Assembly (NCBI RefSeq): GCF_021272205.1
Contig: NZ_JAJSDX010000009.1
Location: 1-64,000, forward strand
Source: Pantoea sp. Mb-10
GTDB lineage: Bacteria; Pseudomonadota; Gammaproteobacteria; Enterobacterales; Enterobacteriaceae
DNA length: 64,000 bases
Direction: 5' to 3'
The position numbers were made by a program, and so were the translations under genes. The stretch's first letter is position 1. Each line of letters starts with the position of its first letter. The notes under the pieces are model-generated. The model worked only from the letters and a program-made list of their open reading frames with translations, searched no databases and was not told the origin of the DNA. Of this stretch, positions 55,041 through 62,538 are shown piece after piece.

Positions 55041-55208
55041 CGGATCTCCTGCAGAAAAAGGGAAGCGGCGGTTTCAGGACAATCCCTGAGCGTCAGCAAG
55101 TGAGTGTAGTACAGCCTGACGCGCCAGCGCAGGATGATACCGTCGGAGGAAGCCCCCGCAGTGCGCTCCAGACAAACGGGGTCAACGCGCGCCATGCGGG
55201 GGGCCGGC

Positions 55209-55295
55209 CTAGCGATCAATATTGCGCAGTAACTCGGCTGTGAGCGCCGGCACCGTGGCCGCAAACGAGGCATTGACCCAAAGTGCGGTGAACAT
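55209..55295 (-). CDS. Possible 28-residue small protein
   Basis: ATG at 55295 preceded by AGAGGAGGGCTT, a near-perfect ribosome site. The peptide starts MFTALWVNASFAATVPALTAEL and ends RNIDR. The first about 20 residues are hydrophobic, like a short membrane peptide or signal. It lies downstream of the Hsp20/98-aa gene pair on the same strand and fills part of an otherwise empty 295-base gap. No homologue is recalled. Confidence 0.4.
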   Translation of the reverse strand: MFTALWVNASFAATVPALTAELLRNIDR

Positions 55296-55335
55296 AAGCC
55301 CTCCTCTTGGTGGCATAAACGTCATGCGTACCGAC

Positions 55336-55632
55336 TCAGGCAGCCAGCGACACGCGCGGGGGCGTGAGCTGCTGCTGAAGCAGCCGTAATAGTAACCGGA
55401 TGCGCCGCTCCGTGCGCTCGGGCGAATCGGGCGGCAAATGGTAGCGCAAGCTGCTCTGCCCCCCTTTCACACTGTTGAAGCGCACGACCACCTCGGGCAT
55501 CACGCCGCCCGGCACTCGCTGCCAGCGGATGTTCACGGTGGAGCCCGGCAGATTTAGCGTGGCCTTCATCACCGTCTCCGCCGTCAGGGACGGCGTAAGA
55601 AGGGATAAGGAAGAAACCGTAACAGCAGACAT
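55336..55632 (-). CDS. Unknown 98-residue protein co-transcribed with Hsp20
   Basis: No family recognised. The protein starts at ATG 55632 after a perfect AAGGAGGT; the longer frame to 55656 would include this site. Features: a beta-rich centre (TLNLPGSTVNIRWQRVPGGVMPEVVVRFNS) and a basic helical C-terminus (ERTERRIRLLLRLLQQQL). No signal peptide or membrane helix. It follows the small heat-shock protein gene by 68 bases on the same strand, with a hairpin in the gap, so it may be a heat-inducible partner. Confidence 0.75.
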   Translation of the reverse strand: MSAVTVSSLSLLTPSLTAETVMKATLNLPGSTVNIRWQRVPGGVMPEVVVRFNSVKGGQSSLRYHLPPDSPERTERRIRLLLRLLQQQLTPPRVSLAA

Positions 55633-55660
55633 CGTGACCTCCTTCATGTTCAACACAGTG

Positions 55661-55688
55661 CAAAGAGAGGCTTAGGGGCCTCTCTTTG
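55661..55688 (-). other. Intercistronic hairpin between hsp20 and the 98-aa gene
   Basis: Perfect 11-base inverted repeat CAAAGAGAGGC / GCCTCTCTTTG with a 6-base loop. No T-run follows on the minus strand, so it is more likely an mRNA-stability or processing element, or a weak attenuator, than a full terminator. Confidence 0.65.
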
Positions 55689-55700
55689 TACGGGGACGCA

Positions 55701-56186
55701 TTATCCAGCTTGTTGATGCTCAATCGCCTCGGTCGTTTGATGCGCGATCGGGATACGACGGGGTTTTTCGCTCTCGGGCACCTCCAGGCGCAAATCTACG
55801 CGCAGCAGCCCATCCTGCAGCCGGGCCTGCGTGACCTGCATATGCTCGGGCACGCTGTAGCTGAGATGGAAGTCAGATCGTACAATGCCGCGATGGATCC
55901 AGCCGCCGGATGCCTGTTCCGTCTCGCTGTCGCTGTGCGCTTTTCGTCCACTGACAGAGAGCCGGCCGCCCGCCACTTCGACTTCCAGTTCGTGCTCCTG
56001 CCAGCCAGGAACGCTCACGGTCAGCGCGTAGTGTTCGTCATCCAGTTGTTTGAGATCGTAAGAAGGGGTAGCTGAAACCGGGACATCGCCCGTAAGTTGG
56101 CTGAACAAGCGATCGATACGGCTGATACGATCGGACAGCACATTGTCGGCAAGTGAGGAAACGAGGGGAAACGTATTTAATTTCAT
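55701..56186 (-). CDS. Small heat-shock protein (Hsp20/IbpA family)
   Basis: A 161-residue alpha-crystallin-type holdase that keeps unfolding proteins soluble. The N-terminus (SRIDRLFSQLTGD) is followed by the crystallin domain (about 38-135: YDLKQLDDEHYALTVSVPGWQEHELEVEVAGGRLSVSGRK; HRGIVRSDFHLSYSVPEHMQVTQARLQDGLLRVDLRLEVPE) and a C-terminal RRIPI (I-x-I type) oligomerisation motif. AGGAGGT precedes the ATG and is predicted to be masked by an upstream fourU-type hairpin. Confidence 0.9.
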   Translation of the reverse strand: MKLNTFPLVSSLADNVLSDRISRIDRLFSQLTGDVPVSATPSYDLKQLDDEHYALTVSVPGWQEHELEVEVAGGRLSVSGRKAHSDSETEQASGGWIHRGIVRSDFHLSYSVPEHMQVTQARLQDGLLRVDLRLEVPESEKPRRIPIAHQTTEAIEHQQAG

Positions 56187-56195
56187 GGTGATAAC

Positions 56196-56222
56196 CTCCT
56201 GAATTAATCAAACATTCAAAAG
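56196..56222 (-). promoter_or_regulatory. Candidate fourU RNA thermometer of the hsp20 mRNA
   Basis: In the mRNA, CUUUUGAAU (56222-56214) can pair over nine base pairs with AUUCAGGAG (56204-56196) around a nine-base loop. Four uridines pair with the AGGA of the ribosome site through two U-A and two U-G pairs. This is the structure of fourU thermometers, which melt on heating to free the ribosome site. Deduced by hand from sequence. Confidence 0.65.
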
Positions 56223-56254
56223 CTCATCGCCGCAGTTTTTTCTGCGCGCTTACA

Positions 56255-56284
56255 AATATAATTTCAATTTTTTCTGTTTCAAGC
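56255..56284 (-). promoter_or_regulatory. Promoter of the hsp20 operon with heat-shock-like -35
   Basis: Minus-strand GCTTGAAA (56284-56277) matches the sigma32 -35 element (CTTGAAA) and serves equally as TTGAAA. TATATT follows after 16 bases. A clear sigma32 -10 (CCCAT-T) was not found, so the sigma factor is open. A second hairpin, CGCAG-N6-CTGCG (56231-56246), lies in the leader. Confidence 0.45.
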
Positions 56285-56447
56285 CGCGTTGATATTTTTT
56301 TATCGTGCTCCTTGCGTGGCGCCGTCAGCGGGTTGCCGCAGCGCCTTTTCGCGTTATCCGAGTGCCAGGCTGCTCGCGCTCAGTCATGCGCCCGACCGGC
56401 CATGTCGGACGGGCGGGCACAAACGAGGGTGCTTGCTGCGCGCAACA

Positions 56448-56861
56448 TCAGTTGCCGCGATAGGTTGAATAACCAAACGGGCTAAGCAGCAGCGGAATGT
56501 GGTAATGGTCGCCAGATTTCTCGAGGGTGAACTCGACGGGAATCTGCGGGAAAAAGGTTTTTTCACCGGTGCGCGCATAATAGTCGCCAGTCTTGAACAC
56601 CACGCGATAGCTGCCCGACACGACCGGCTTGTCTGCCGGGTAGAGCGCGCTGATACGGCCATTGCTGTCAGTCACGCCGGTTGCCAGCTTGGTCCATTTG
56701 TCATTCTGTTGCTGATCGAGTTCGACCGTAATGCCCGCCGTTGGCACGCCCGTTTGCAGATTGAGTACGTGCACGCTGAGCGGGTTTTTCACGGGTGCCG
56801 CGTAAGCGGTTGTGGCCGTCGCGATGGCCAGCAGAGCCAGCACAGAAGAGGCAATTTTCAT
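56448..56861 (-). CDS. uraH: Periplasmic 5-hydroxyisourate hydrolase (transthyretin-like)
   Basis: A 137-residue HIUase: signal peptide (residues 1 to about 21, ATTAYA), then LSVHVLNLQTGVPTAGITVEL, the YRVVFKTGDYYA region and the terminal HYHIPLLLSPFGYSTYRGN, the family's C-terminal YRG signature. It hydrolyses 5-hydroxyisourate from urate oxidation to OHCU. Exported members are known in enterobacteria. No other urate-pathway gene is nearby. Divergent from the LysR gene at 57077. Confidence 0.88.
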   Translation of the reverse strand: MKIASSVLALLAIATATTAYAAPVKNPLSVHVLNLQTGVPTAGITVELDQQQNDKWTKLATGVTDSNGRISALYPADKPVVSGSYRVVFKTGDYYARTGEKTFFPQIPVEFTLEKSGDHYHIPLLLSPFGYSTYRGN

Positions 56862-57076
56862 TAGTTTCTCCGTTGTTTACGTGAGGGATGACGCAATCTT
56901 AGGCGCTCTCTTCTCCGGTGCGCTGTTTCTGTAAAAATCTCTGAAATTTCCGAGACCTGTCTGCTTGCGATTTGGAAAGCACTGCCGCGCGGTGGCTAGT
57001 GTTACCGCGCGCTTTCTGCTAAAACTGGCCGCTGATCCTCCTGAATAAAAAAACCGACATCGCCGCGGGAGTGGAC

Positions 57077-58009
57077 ATGATTCGTCTTGAAGATGTGACG
57101 CTGTTTGTGCGCGCGGCCGCGCTGGGCAGTTTTTCTCGTGCCGCGCGTGAGGCGGATATTCTTCCGGGCCAGGTCAGCGCGGCGGTCGGTCGCCTGGAGC
57201 GTGATTTGAATCGCCGCCTGTTTGCCCGCTCAACGCGCAGCCTGCGTTTGACGGCAGAAGGCGAAACCTGGCTGCCTTACGCGCAGGAGATGCTCGCGCT
57301 GCTGCAGGCCGGCACCGCGCAGCTTCAGGCCACCGGTGACGCAATGCAAGGCGAGCTAAAAATGGCGATCCCGTCAGACATAGGGCGCAATGTGATCCTG
57401 CCCGTGCTGACCGATTTTTGTGAGCAGTACCCGAAGATTTCACTGCGTGTTGCGCTATCCGATCGGCTAAGCGACGTGTTTCGCGATCCGGTGGATGTGG
57501 CGATTCGCTACGGTGCCCTTGAAAACAGCCGCTATGTGGCGCTGCCGCTGGCGGAAGACAATCGCCGCGTGCTGGTTGCCGCCCCGGCGTATTTACAGCG
57601 TCACGGCACGCCGGCTCAGCTGGATGATCTGCGGCAGCACGCCTGCCTGCTGTATAGCCTCAACGATCAGGTTTACGATAAGTGGGCATTTCCCCAGGCG
57701 GACCGCGTACGGCAGCTGATGGTCAACAGCAGGATGGTGTGTGATGACGCCGATCTGGTGCGCCGCTGGGCGGTGGCAGGTATGGGAATTGCCTATAAAT
57801 CCTGGATTGACGTCAGCGCCGACGTACACGCCGGTCGCCTGGAAATCCTGCTGCCAACGCAGCCCGGCGAGGCGGCGCCGCTGCACCTGGTGTGCCCGCA
57901 CCGCAAACAATTCTCACCCGCTGTTCGGGAGCTGCACCGGCGGCTCCGCCAGCTGCTCACCGCCATTACCGCTAGCCTGCCCCTTACGCCCATGGACGCT
58001 GAAAAATGA
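57077..58009 (+). CDS. LysR-family regulator
   Basis: A 310-residue LysR protein with an N-terminal winged helix (SFSRAAREADILPGQVSAAVGRLERDLNRRLFARSTRSLRLT) and effector domain of the DmlR/YhjC-like subgroup (LSDVFRDPVDVAIRYGALENSRYVALPLAEDNRRVLVAAPAYL). The ATG at 57077 has GGGAG five bases upstream; a GTG at 57071 is in that site. Could control the divergent uraH or the downstream hydrolase gene. Inducer unknown. Confidence 0.83.
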   Translation: MIRLEDVTLFVRAAALGSFSRAAREADILPGQVSAAVGRLERDLNRRLFARSTRSLRLTAEGETWLPYAQEMLALLQAGTAQLQATGDAMQGELKMAIPSDIGRNVILPVLTDFCEQYPKISLRVALSDRLSDVFRDPVDVAIRYGALENSRYVALPLAEDNRRVLVAAPAYLQRHGTPAQLDDLRQHACLLYSLNDQVYDKWAFPQADRVRQLMVNSRMVCDDADLVRRWAVAGMGIAYKSWIDVSADVHAGRLEILLPTQPGEAAPLHLVCPHRKQFSPAVRELHRRLRQLLTAITASLPLTPMDAEK

Positions 58010-58256
58010 TGACCGTTCACCCGGCGTGACGTAACGGCGCGCCTGCACCCTGCGCGAGGATGCTGCGGGCGCGTGTGCCAGAAACCGCTGCGATCGTGTC
58101 TTAACCGCGCCTCACCGTTCGCATGAACGCTACACTCAGAATAACGTGAAAGGCCATGCCGCTTTACCTTGTTCAACACGCCCACCTACCGCCTGTTGGC
58201 GGTGATCAAACGGCGCGTGAATCACGCTTTTTCATCAACTGCGCAAGGAAAACATC

Positions 58257-59078
58257 ATGAGTACGATCGTAACTGCTGACGGTACACAGATTTACTACAA
58301 AGATTGGGGGCACGGACAGCCGGTGTTATTCAGTCACGGTTGGCCGCTGGATGCCGACATGTGGGACAGCCAGCTCAACTTTTTGGCTGAAAACGGCTAC
58401 CGTGCCATAGCCTTTGACCGTCGCGGCTTTGGCCGCTCCGACCAGCCGTGGCGCGGGTATGACTACGACACGTTTGCCGCCGACATTCATGACCTGATCG
58501 CCCACCTCGATCTGCAGGACGTCACGCTGGTGGGCTTCTCCATGGGGGGCGGAGACGTTACACGCTATCTCCATAATTACGGCACCGATCGCGTGAGGGG
58601 GCTGGTGCTGCTCGGCGCCGTCACGCCTCTTTTGGGGAAAAAGGATGACTTTCCGGAGGGCGTAGAGCGCAGTGTGTTCGACAATATTCAGGCAGGGTTA
58701 TTGAAAGATCGCGCCCAGTTTATCAGCGATTTCGCCACGCCGTTTTACGGCATCAATGCCGGGCAGACGGTTTCCCAAGGCGTTTTAACGCAGACCCTGA
58801 ATATGGCGCTGCTGGCGTCCCTCAAAGGGACGCTGGCGTGCGTCACTGCGTTTTCCAGCACCGATTTCCGCCCTGACATGGCAAAGATTGACGTCCCAAC
58901 GCTGGTGATCCACGGCAGCAACGATCAAATTGTGCCGTTCGACACCACGGGGAAACGGGCGGCAGAGATGATCCGCGAGGCAGAACTCAAGGTCTATGAC
59001 AACGCGCCGCACGGCTTTGCGGTAACGCACAGCGATCGGTTAAACGCCGATCTGCTGGCGTTTCTTCATCGCCTCTGA
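58257..59078 (+). CDS. Alpha/beta hydrolase, non-haem chloroperoxidase-like
   Basis: A 273-residue alpha/beta hydrolase: oxyanion HGWPLDADMW, FDRRGFGRSDQPW, nucleophile elbow VGFSMGGG, the acidic residue in VIHGSNDQIVPFDTTG and the catalytic His in NAPHGFAVTH. This is the esterase/cofactor-free haloperoxidase subfamily, which hydrolyses esters and can form peracids. Physiological substrate unknown. Single gene with a terminator after it. Confidence 0.85.
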   Translation: MSTIVTADGTQIYYKDWGHGQPVLFSHGWPLDADMWDSQLNFLAENGYRAIAFDRRGFGRSDQPWRGYDYDTFAADIHDLIAHLDLQDVTLVGFSMGGGDVTRYLHNYGTDRVRGLVLLGAVTPLLGKKDDFPEGVERSVFDNIQAGLLKDRAQFISDFATPFYGINAGQTVSQGVLTQTLNMALLASLKGTLACVTAFSSTDFRPDMAKIDVPTLVIHGSNDQIVPFDTTGKRAAEMIREAELKVYDNAPHGFAVTHSDRLNADLLAFLHRL

Positions 59079-59096
59079 CGGCGCCCTTCAGAACGC

Positions 59097-59123
59097 CCAA
59101 GACCGGCTGCCCGCCGGTCTTGG
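59097..59123 (+). terminator. Terminator after the alpha/beta hydrolase gene
   Basis: Perfect 11-base inverted repeat (59097-59107 and 59113-59123) with a 5-base loop, 18 bases past the stop. Confidence 0.75.
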
Positions 59124-59227
59124 TGTTTACGGCGTGGAAAGCGTAGTGCCGCGAACCGCCTCTTGGCGCCATAAAGCGAAGCGTTAAAATATCTTATTTT
59201 ACATCAATAACTTAACCTCAACATTCA

Positions 59228-59243
59228 TGTGACGCAGATCACA
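59228..59243 (+). promoter_or_regulatory. CRP-cAMP binding site upstream of the sugar transporter
   Basis: TGTGA-CGCAGA-TCACA is a perfect CRP half-site pair. A TATACT -10 box lies at 59260-59265, so the site centre (59235.5) is near position -37 to -41, close to a class II activator position. It predicts glucose-repressed expression of the gene at 59320. Confidence 0.85.
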
Positions 59244-59319
59244 CTTTAAAATCCCTTTCTATACTGATTTCTCACTTTACGCAGCCTGCTGCGTTTTTTT
59301 ATTACACAGGGATGACGAC

Positions 59320-60771
59320 ATGCCACACCCGTCTCAAGAACATGAAACGCAGAACACAACGCTGAGCGTGCAGCAGCGCCTGTTTTTCGTCGTACTGGTC
59401 GCCACCATGGGCGCACTGGCCTACGGCTACGATACCGGCATTATTTCCGGAGCCTTGCCTTACATGAAGCTCTCGGCTCGCGAGGGCGGACTCAATCTCA
59501 CACCGTTTACCGAAGGACTCGTTACCGCGTCCCTCACCTTTGGTTCGGCGATAGGCGCCTTTATTAGCGGCTACGTCTCCGACCGTTTCGGTCGCCGCAT
59601 CACGCTGCGCAGCCTTGCCCTGCTGTTTGTTGCCGGGGCGCTGGGTACCGCGCTGGCGCCCGATATCGCTACGATGGTAGTCATGCGCTTTATCCTCGGG
59701 ATCGCGGTGGGTGGCGGCTCCTCAACGGTGCCGGTATTTATTGCCGAAATCGCTGGACCCAAAAAGCGCGCGCCGCTGGTGAGTCGCAATGAGTTAATGA
59801 TCGTCTCCGGACAGCTGCTGGCTTACGTGGTGAGCGCGGCCATGAGCGTGCTGCTGCATGACGGCCATATGTGGCGGTATATGCTCGCGTTGGCGATGGT
59901 GCCGGGCATACTGCTGTTTATTGGCACGTTTTTTGTGCCCGCGTCACCGCACTGGATGGTATCAGAGGGGCGCGTCCGGGAAGCGTTGCGTATTTTGCGC
60001 AAGCTGCGGGAAAACCCGCAGGAGGTCAAAAAAGAGATGGCCGAGATGCGTCAGCATGCCCGGGCGCAGCAGCAGGGGCCCTCAGCACGCGCGCTGTTGC
60101 AGGAAAAATGGGTGGTTCGTCTGCTGCTGGTCGGCGCCAGCATGGGCATTGTGCTGCAGTTCACCGGCGTGAACGCCTTCATGTACTACACGCCCGTGAT
60201 TTTGAAAAATACCGGGCTCGGCACCAGCGCCGCCATTGCCGCCACCATCGGTAACGGCGTGGTGTCGGTACTGGCCACCTTTGCTGGCATTAAGGCGATC
60301 AACCATTTTGATCGGCGCCATATGCTGATGGCAGGCCTGCTGGTGGTGATCGCGATGCAGATTGCGCTGGGCGCTACCCTGATGCTGCTGCCGCAGACGC
60401 TGACGCAGAGCCTGCTGGCGCTGAGTTGCATTTTGGTGTTTCTCTTCTTCATGCAAATGTGCATTTCACCGGTTTATTGGCTGATGATGTCGGAGCTGTT
60501 TCCAATGAAAGTGCGCGGCGTCCTCACCGGCTCCGCCGTATCGTTTCAGTGGCTGTGTAATGCCGCCGTGGCGTTTGCCTTTCCGCCACTGCTGTCTATG
60601 GTTGGCAATAGCGCGTTCTTTATTTTCGCAGCGATCAACGTCGCTTCATTGGCGTTTGTCATCGTTGTCTTGCCTGAAACACGGGGCAAGTCGCTGGAGC
60701 AGATCGAAGATCATATGCGCCAGCGCTTTGGTGACACGCGCGACAGCCAGGTCGAAGCCCCCCATCACTAA
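59320..60771 (+). CDS. Sugar porter (MFS, GalP/AraE/XylE type)
   Basis: A 483-residue sugar/H+ symporter with 12 predicted helices. Family motifs: GYDTGIISGALPYM, SDRFGRRITLRSLALLF, RFILGIAVGGGSSTVPVFIAEIAGPKKRA, the central QFTGVNAFMYYTP, SPVYWLMMSELFPMKVRG and PETRGKSLEQIE. Sugar specificity cannot be read from sequence. CRP site upstream; 16 bases before the flavin oxidoreductase gene. Confidence 0.9.
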   Translation: MPHPSQEHETQNTTLSVQQRLFFVVLVATMGALAYGYDTGIISGALPYMKLSAREGGLNLTPFTEGLVTASLTFGSAIGAFISGYVSDRFGRRITLRSLALLFVAGALGTALAPDIATMVVMRFILGIAVGGGSSTVPVFIAEIAGPKKRAPLVSRNELMIVSGQLLAYVVSAAMSVLLHDGHMWRYMLALAMVPGILLFIGTFFVPASPHWMVSEGRVREALRILRKLRENPQEVKKEMAEMRQHARAQQQGPSARALLQEKWVVRLLLVGASMGIVLQFTGVNAFMYYTPVILKNTGLGTSAAIAATIGNGVVSVLATFAGIKAINHFDRRHMLMAGLLVVIAMQIALGATLMLLPQTLTQSLLALSCILVFLFFMQMCISPVYWLMMSELFPMKVRGVLTGSAVSFQWLCNAAVAFAFPPLLSMVGNSAFFIFAAINVASLAFVIVVLPETRGKSLEQIEDHMRQRFGDTRDSQVEAPHH

Positions 60772-60787
60772 AACACGTGAGGTCATA

Positions 60788-61891
60788 ATGAGTCATCTGT
60801 TTAGCCCATCGCAACTGGGCGAACTGAAGCTGGAAAACCGCATTGTGATTGCCCCAATGTGCCAATACTCCGCAGCGGAAGGCTGCGCCAGCAGCTGGCA
60901 TCGCATTCATCTTGGCCATCTGGCGCTCTCTGGCGCGGGCTTACTGATCCTCGAAGCCACAGCGGTTGAGCCGCGCGGCCGCATCTCGCCGGGCGATCTG
61001 GGATTGTGGAATGCCGATAACGAAGCCGCGCTTAAAACGGTGGTAGACGATATTCGCGCCTGGTCGCCCATTCGACTTGGCATTCAGCTGGGACATGCGG
61101 GGCGCAAAGCGTCCTGCAGTGCGCCCTGGCAGGGCGGCGAACAGCTGCCGTTAAGCGCTGGCGGCTGGCAAACCGTCGCCCCCTCGCCGCTGGCCTATGC
61201 GCCAGGTGAACAGCCACCCGTCATGCTGGATGCGGCGGCGCTGGAACAGCTCAAAGCCGCGTTTGTCGCCAGCGCCGAGCGCGCCGTGCGGTTGGGCTTT
61301 GAGCTGATCGAATTGCACGCAGCCCACGGGTATCTGCTGCATCAATTCCTCTCTCCGCTCAGCAATCAGCGTCAGGACAACTACGGCGGATCGCTGGAAA
61401 ACCGGATGCGCCTGCCGCTGGAAATCTTCGAGGCGGTACGGGAAGCGGTACCCGACGCGATCCCGGTAGGTGTCCGCCTCTCGGCCACTGACTGGGTGGA
61501 CGGCGGCTGGGACGAAGCGCAATCGGTGGTGTTCAGCCAGCAGTTAGAAACGCGGGGGTGTGCTTACATTCACGTCTCCAGTGGCGGACTGTCTCCTGAC
61601 CAGCAGATCAGCGTAGGGCCGGGCTACCAGCTGCCGTTTGCGAAGCATATCCGTGCGCAGATCACTATCCCGGTGATCGGCGTAGGCCTGATCACCGATG
61701 CGCATCAGGCCGAAGCGGCGCTCACGCAGGGCGACGCCGATTTCATTGCCCTGGCGCGCGCCATGCTGTATGACCCGCGCTGGCCGTGGCACGCGGCGGC
61801 GGCGTTAAACGAGCAGGCGCATGCCCCCGCGCAATATTTACGTTCCGAACCCCACGGCCTGAAAGGCACGCTCACCGACTCATCGTCATAA
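60788..61891 (+). CDS. Old yellow enzyme family NADPH:flavin oxidoreductase (YqjM-like)
   Basis: A 367-residue FMN ene-reductase that reduces alpha,beta-unsaturated carbonyls. YqjM-type marks: MCQYSA with the redox-sensing cysteine, HLGHLALSGAGLLILEATAV, GIQLGHAGRK, the LHAAHGYLLHQFLSPLSNQRQDNYGGSLENR block, and VGLITDAHQAEAAL. The start at 60788 follows GAGG; the long upstream extension of the frame is within the sugar-porter gene and is not real. Downstream partner of the porter. Confidence 0.9.
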   Translation: MSHLFSPSQLGELKLENRIVIAPMCQYSAAEGCASSWHRIHLGHLALSGAGLLILEATAVEPRGRISPGDLGLWNADNEAALKTVVDDIRAWSPIRLGIQLGHAGRKASCSAPWQGGEQLPLSAGGWQTVAPSPLAYAPGEQPPVMLDAAALEQLKAAFVASAERAVRLGFELIELHAAHGYLLHQFLSPLSNQRQDNYGGSLENRMRLPLEIFEAVREAVPDAIPVGVRLSATDWVDGGWDEAQSVVFSQQLETRGCAYIHVSSGGLSPDQQISVGPGYQLPFAKHIRAQITIPVIGVGLITDAHQAEAALTQGDADFIALARAMLYDPRWPWHAAAALNEQAHAPAQYLRSEPHGLKGTLTDSSS

Positions 61892-61935
61892 TCCCGTTCC
61901 GGTGCGGGCAACCGCACCTTCTTCGGAGGCCCCTT

Positions 61936-62355
61936 ATGGCTTCACTCCCCTTCATGCATGCAGGTGAGCACGTGATCCTCTATGACGGCGTTTGCAAGTT
62001 GTGTAACGCATGGGTGCGTTTTTTACTGCGGCGCTCCCTGTCGCCGCGTATTCGCTTTGCCGCCATTCAGAGTGAAAAAGGCCAGGCGCTGCTGCGCGCT
62101 GTCGGCTTGCCCGGTGAAACGCTTCACACTCTCGTGTTGATCAACAGCAATGGCCATTGGCTGCGGGCGCAGGCGGTTTGTCGCGCCATGGCCCACATGC
62201 CGTGGCCGTGGCGCGCGTTCGCGGTGTTGCGCCTGCTGCCCGACCGCCTAACCACCAAAATGTACGATCTTATTGCCCGGAACCGTTACCGGCTGTTCGG
62301 CCAGTACGACTGCGTGCATCCGCTCGAGGCGGACTATCCTGACCGCTTTCTCTGA
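61936..62355 (+). CDS. DCC-family thiol-disulfide oxidoreductase-like protein
   Basis: A 139-residue protein of the DUF393/DCC family, named after the conserved N-terminal DGVCKLCNAWVRFLLRR (D-x-x-C-x-x-C). The CxxC suggests a redox role, but the biochemical function of the family is not settled. The C-terminal YRLFGQYD is typical. GGAGG precedes ATG 61936. Probably the last gene of the porter/OYE operon. Confidence 0.85.
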   Translation: MASLPFMHAGEHVILYDGVCKLCNAWVRFLLRRSLSPRIRFAAIQSEKGQALLRAVGLPGETLHTLVLINSNGHWLRAQAVCRAMAHMPWPWRAFAVLRLLPDRLTTKMYDLIARNRYRLFGQYDCVHPLEADYPDRFL

Positions 62356-62408
62356 TCTCATCGCCCATTTGCTGACGGACCTTACACTTATTTACACCAT
62401 TTTCCGTT

Positions 62409-62439
62409 GCGGTTAGCCTTGTTCCGTAAGGCTAACCGC
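62409..62439 (+). terminator. Hairpin after the DCC gene
   Basis: Perfect 12-base inverted repeat (62409-62420 and 62428-62439) with a 7-base loop. No T-run follows, but position and stability fit a terminator. Confidence 0.65.
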
Positions 62440-62538
62440 GCGGCGGGTCAGGTTTACGCATGACTAAGCAGGCAATTATGCCCTGTCATGCCATGCTTAA
62501 CCGCAGCGGGAATAAGTTAACTACTTCATGAGGACGTT

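Noticed and set aside
60560..60787. N-terminal extension of the old yellow enzyme frame
   Set aside because: It overlaps the sugar porter in another frame; the real start at 60788 has a ribosome site and matches the family N-terminus.
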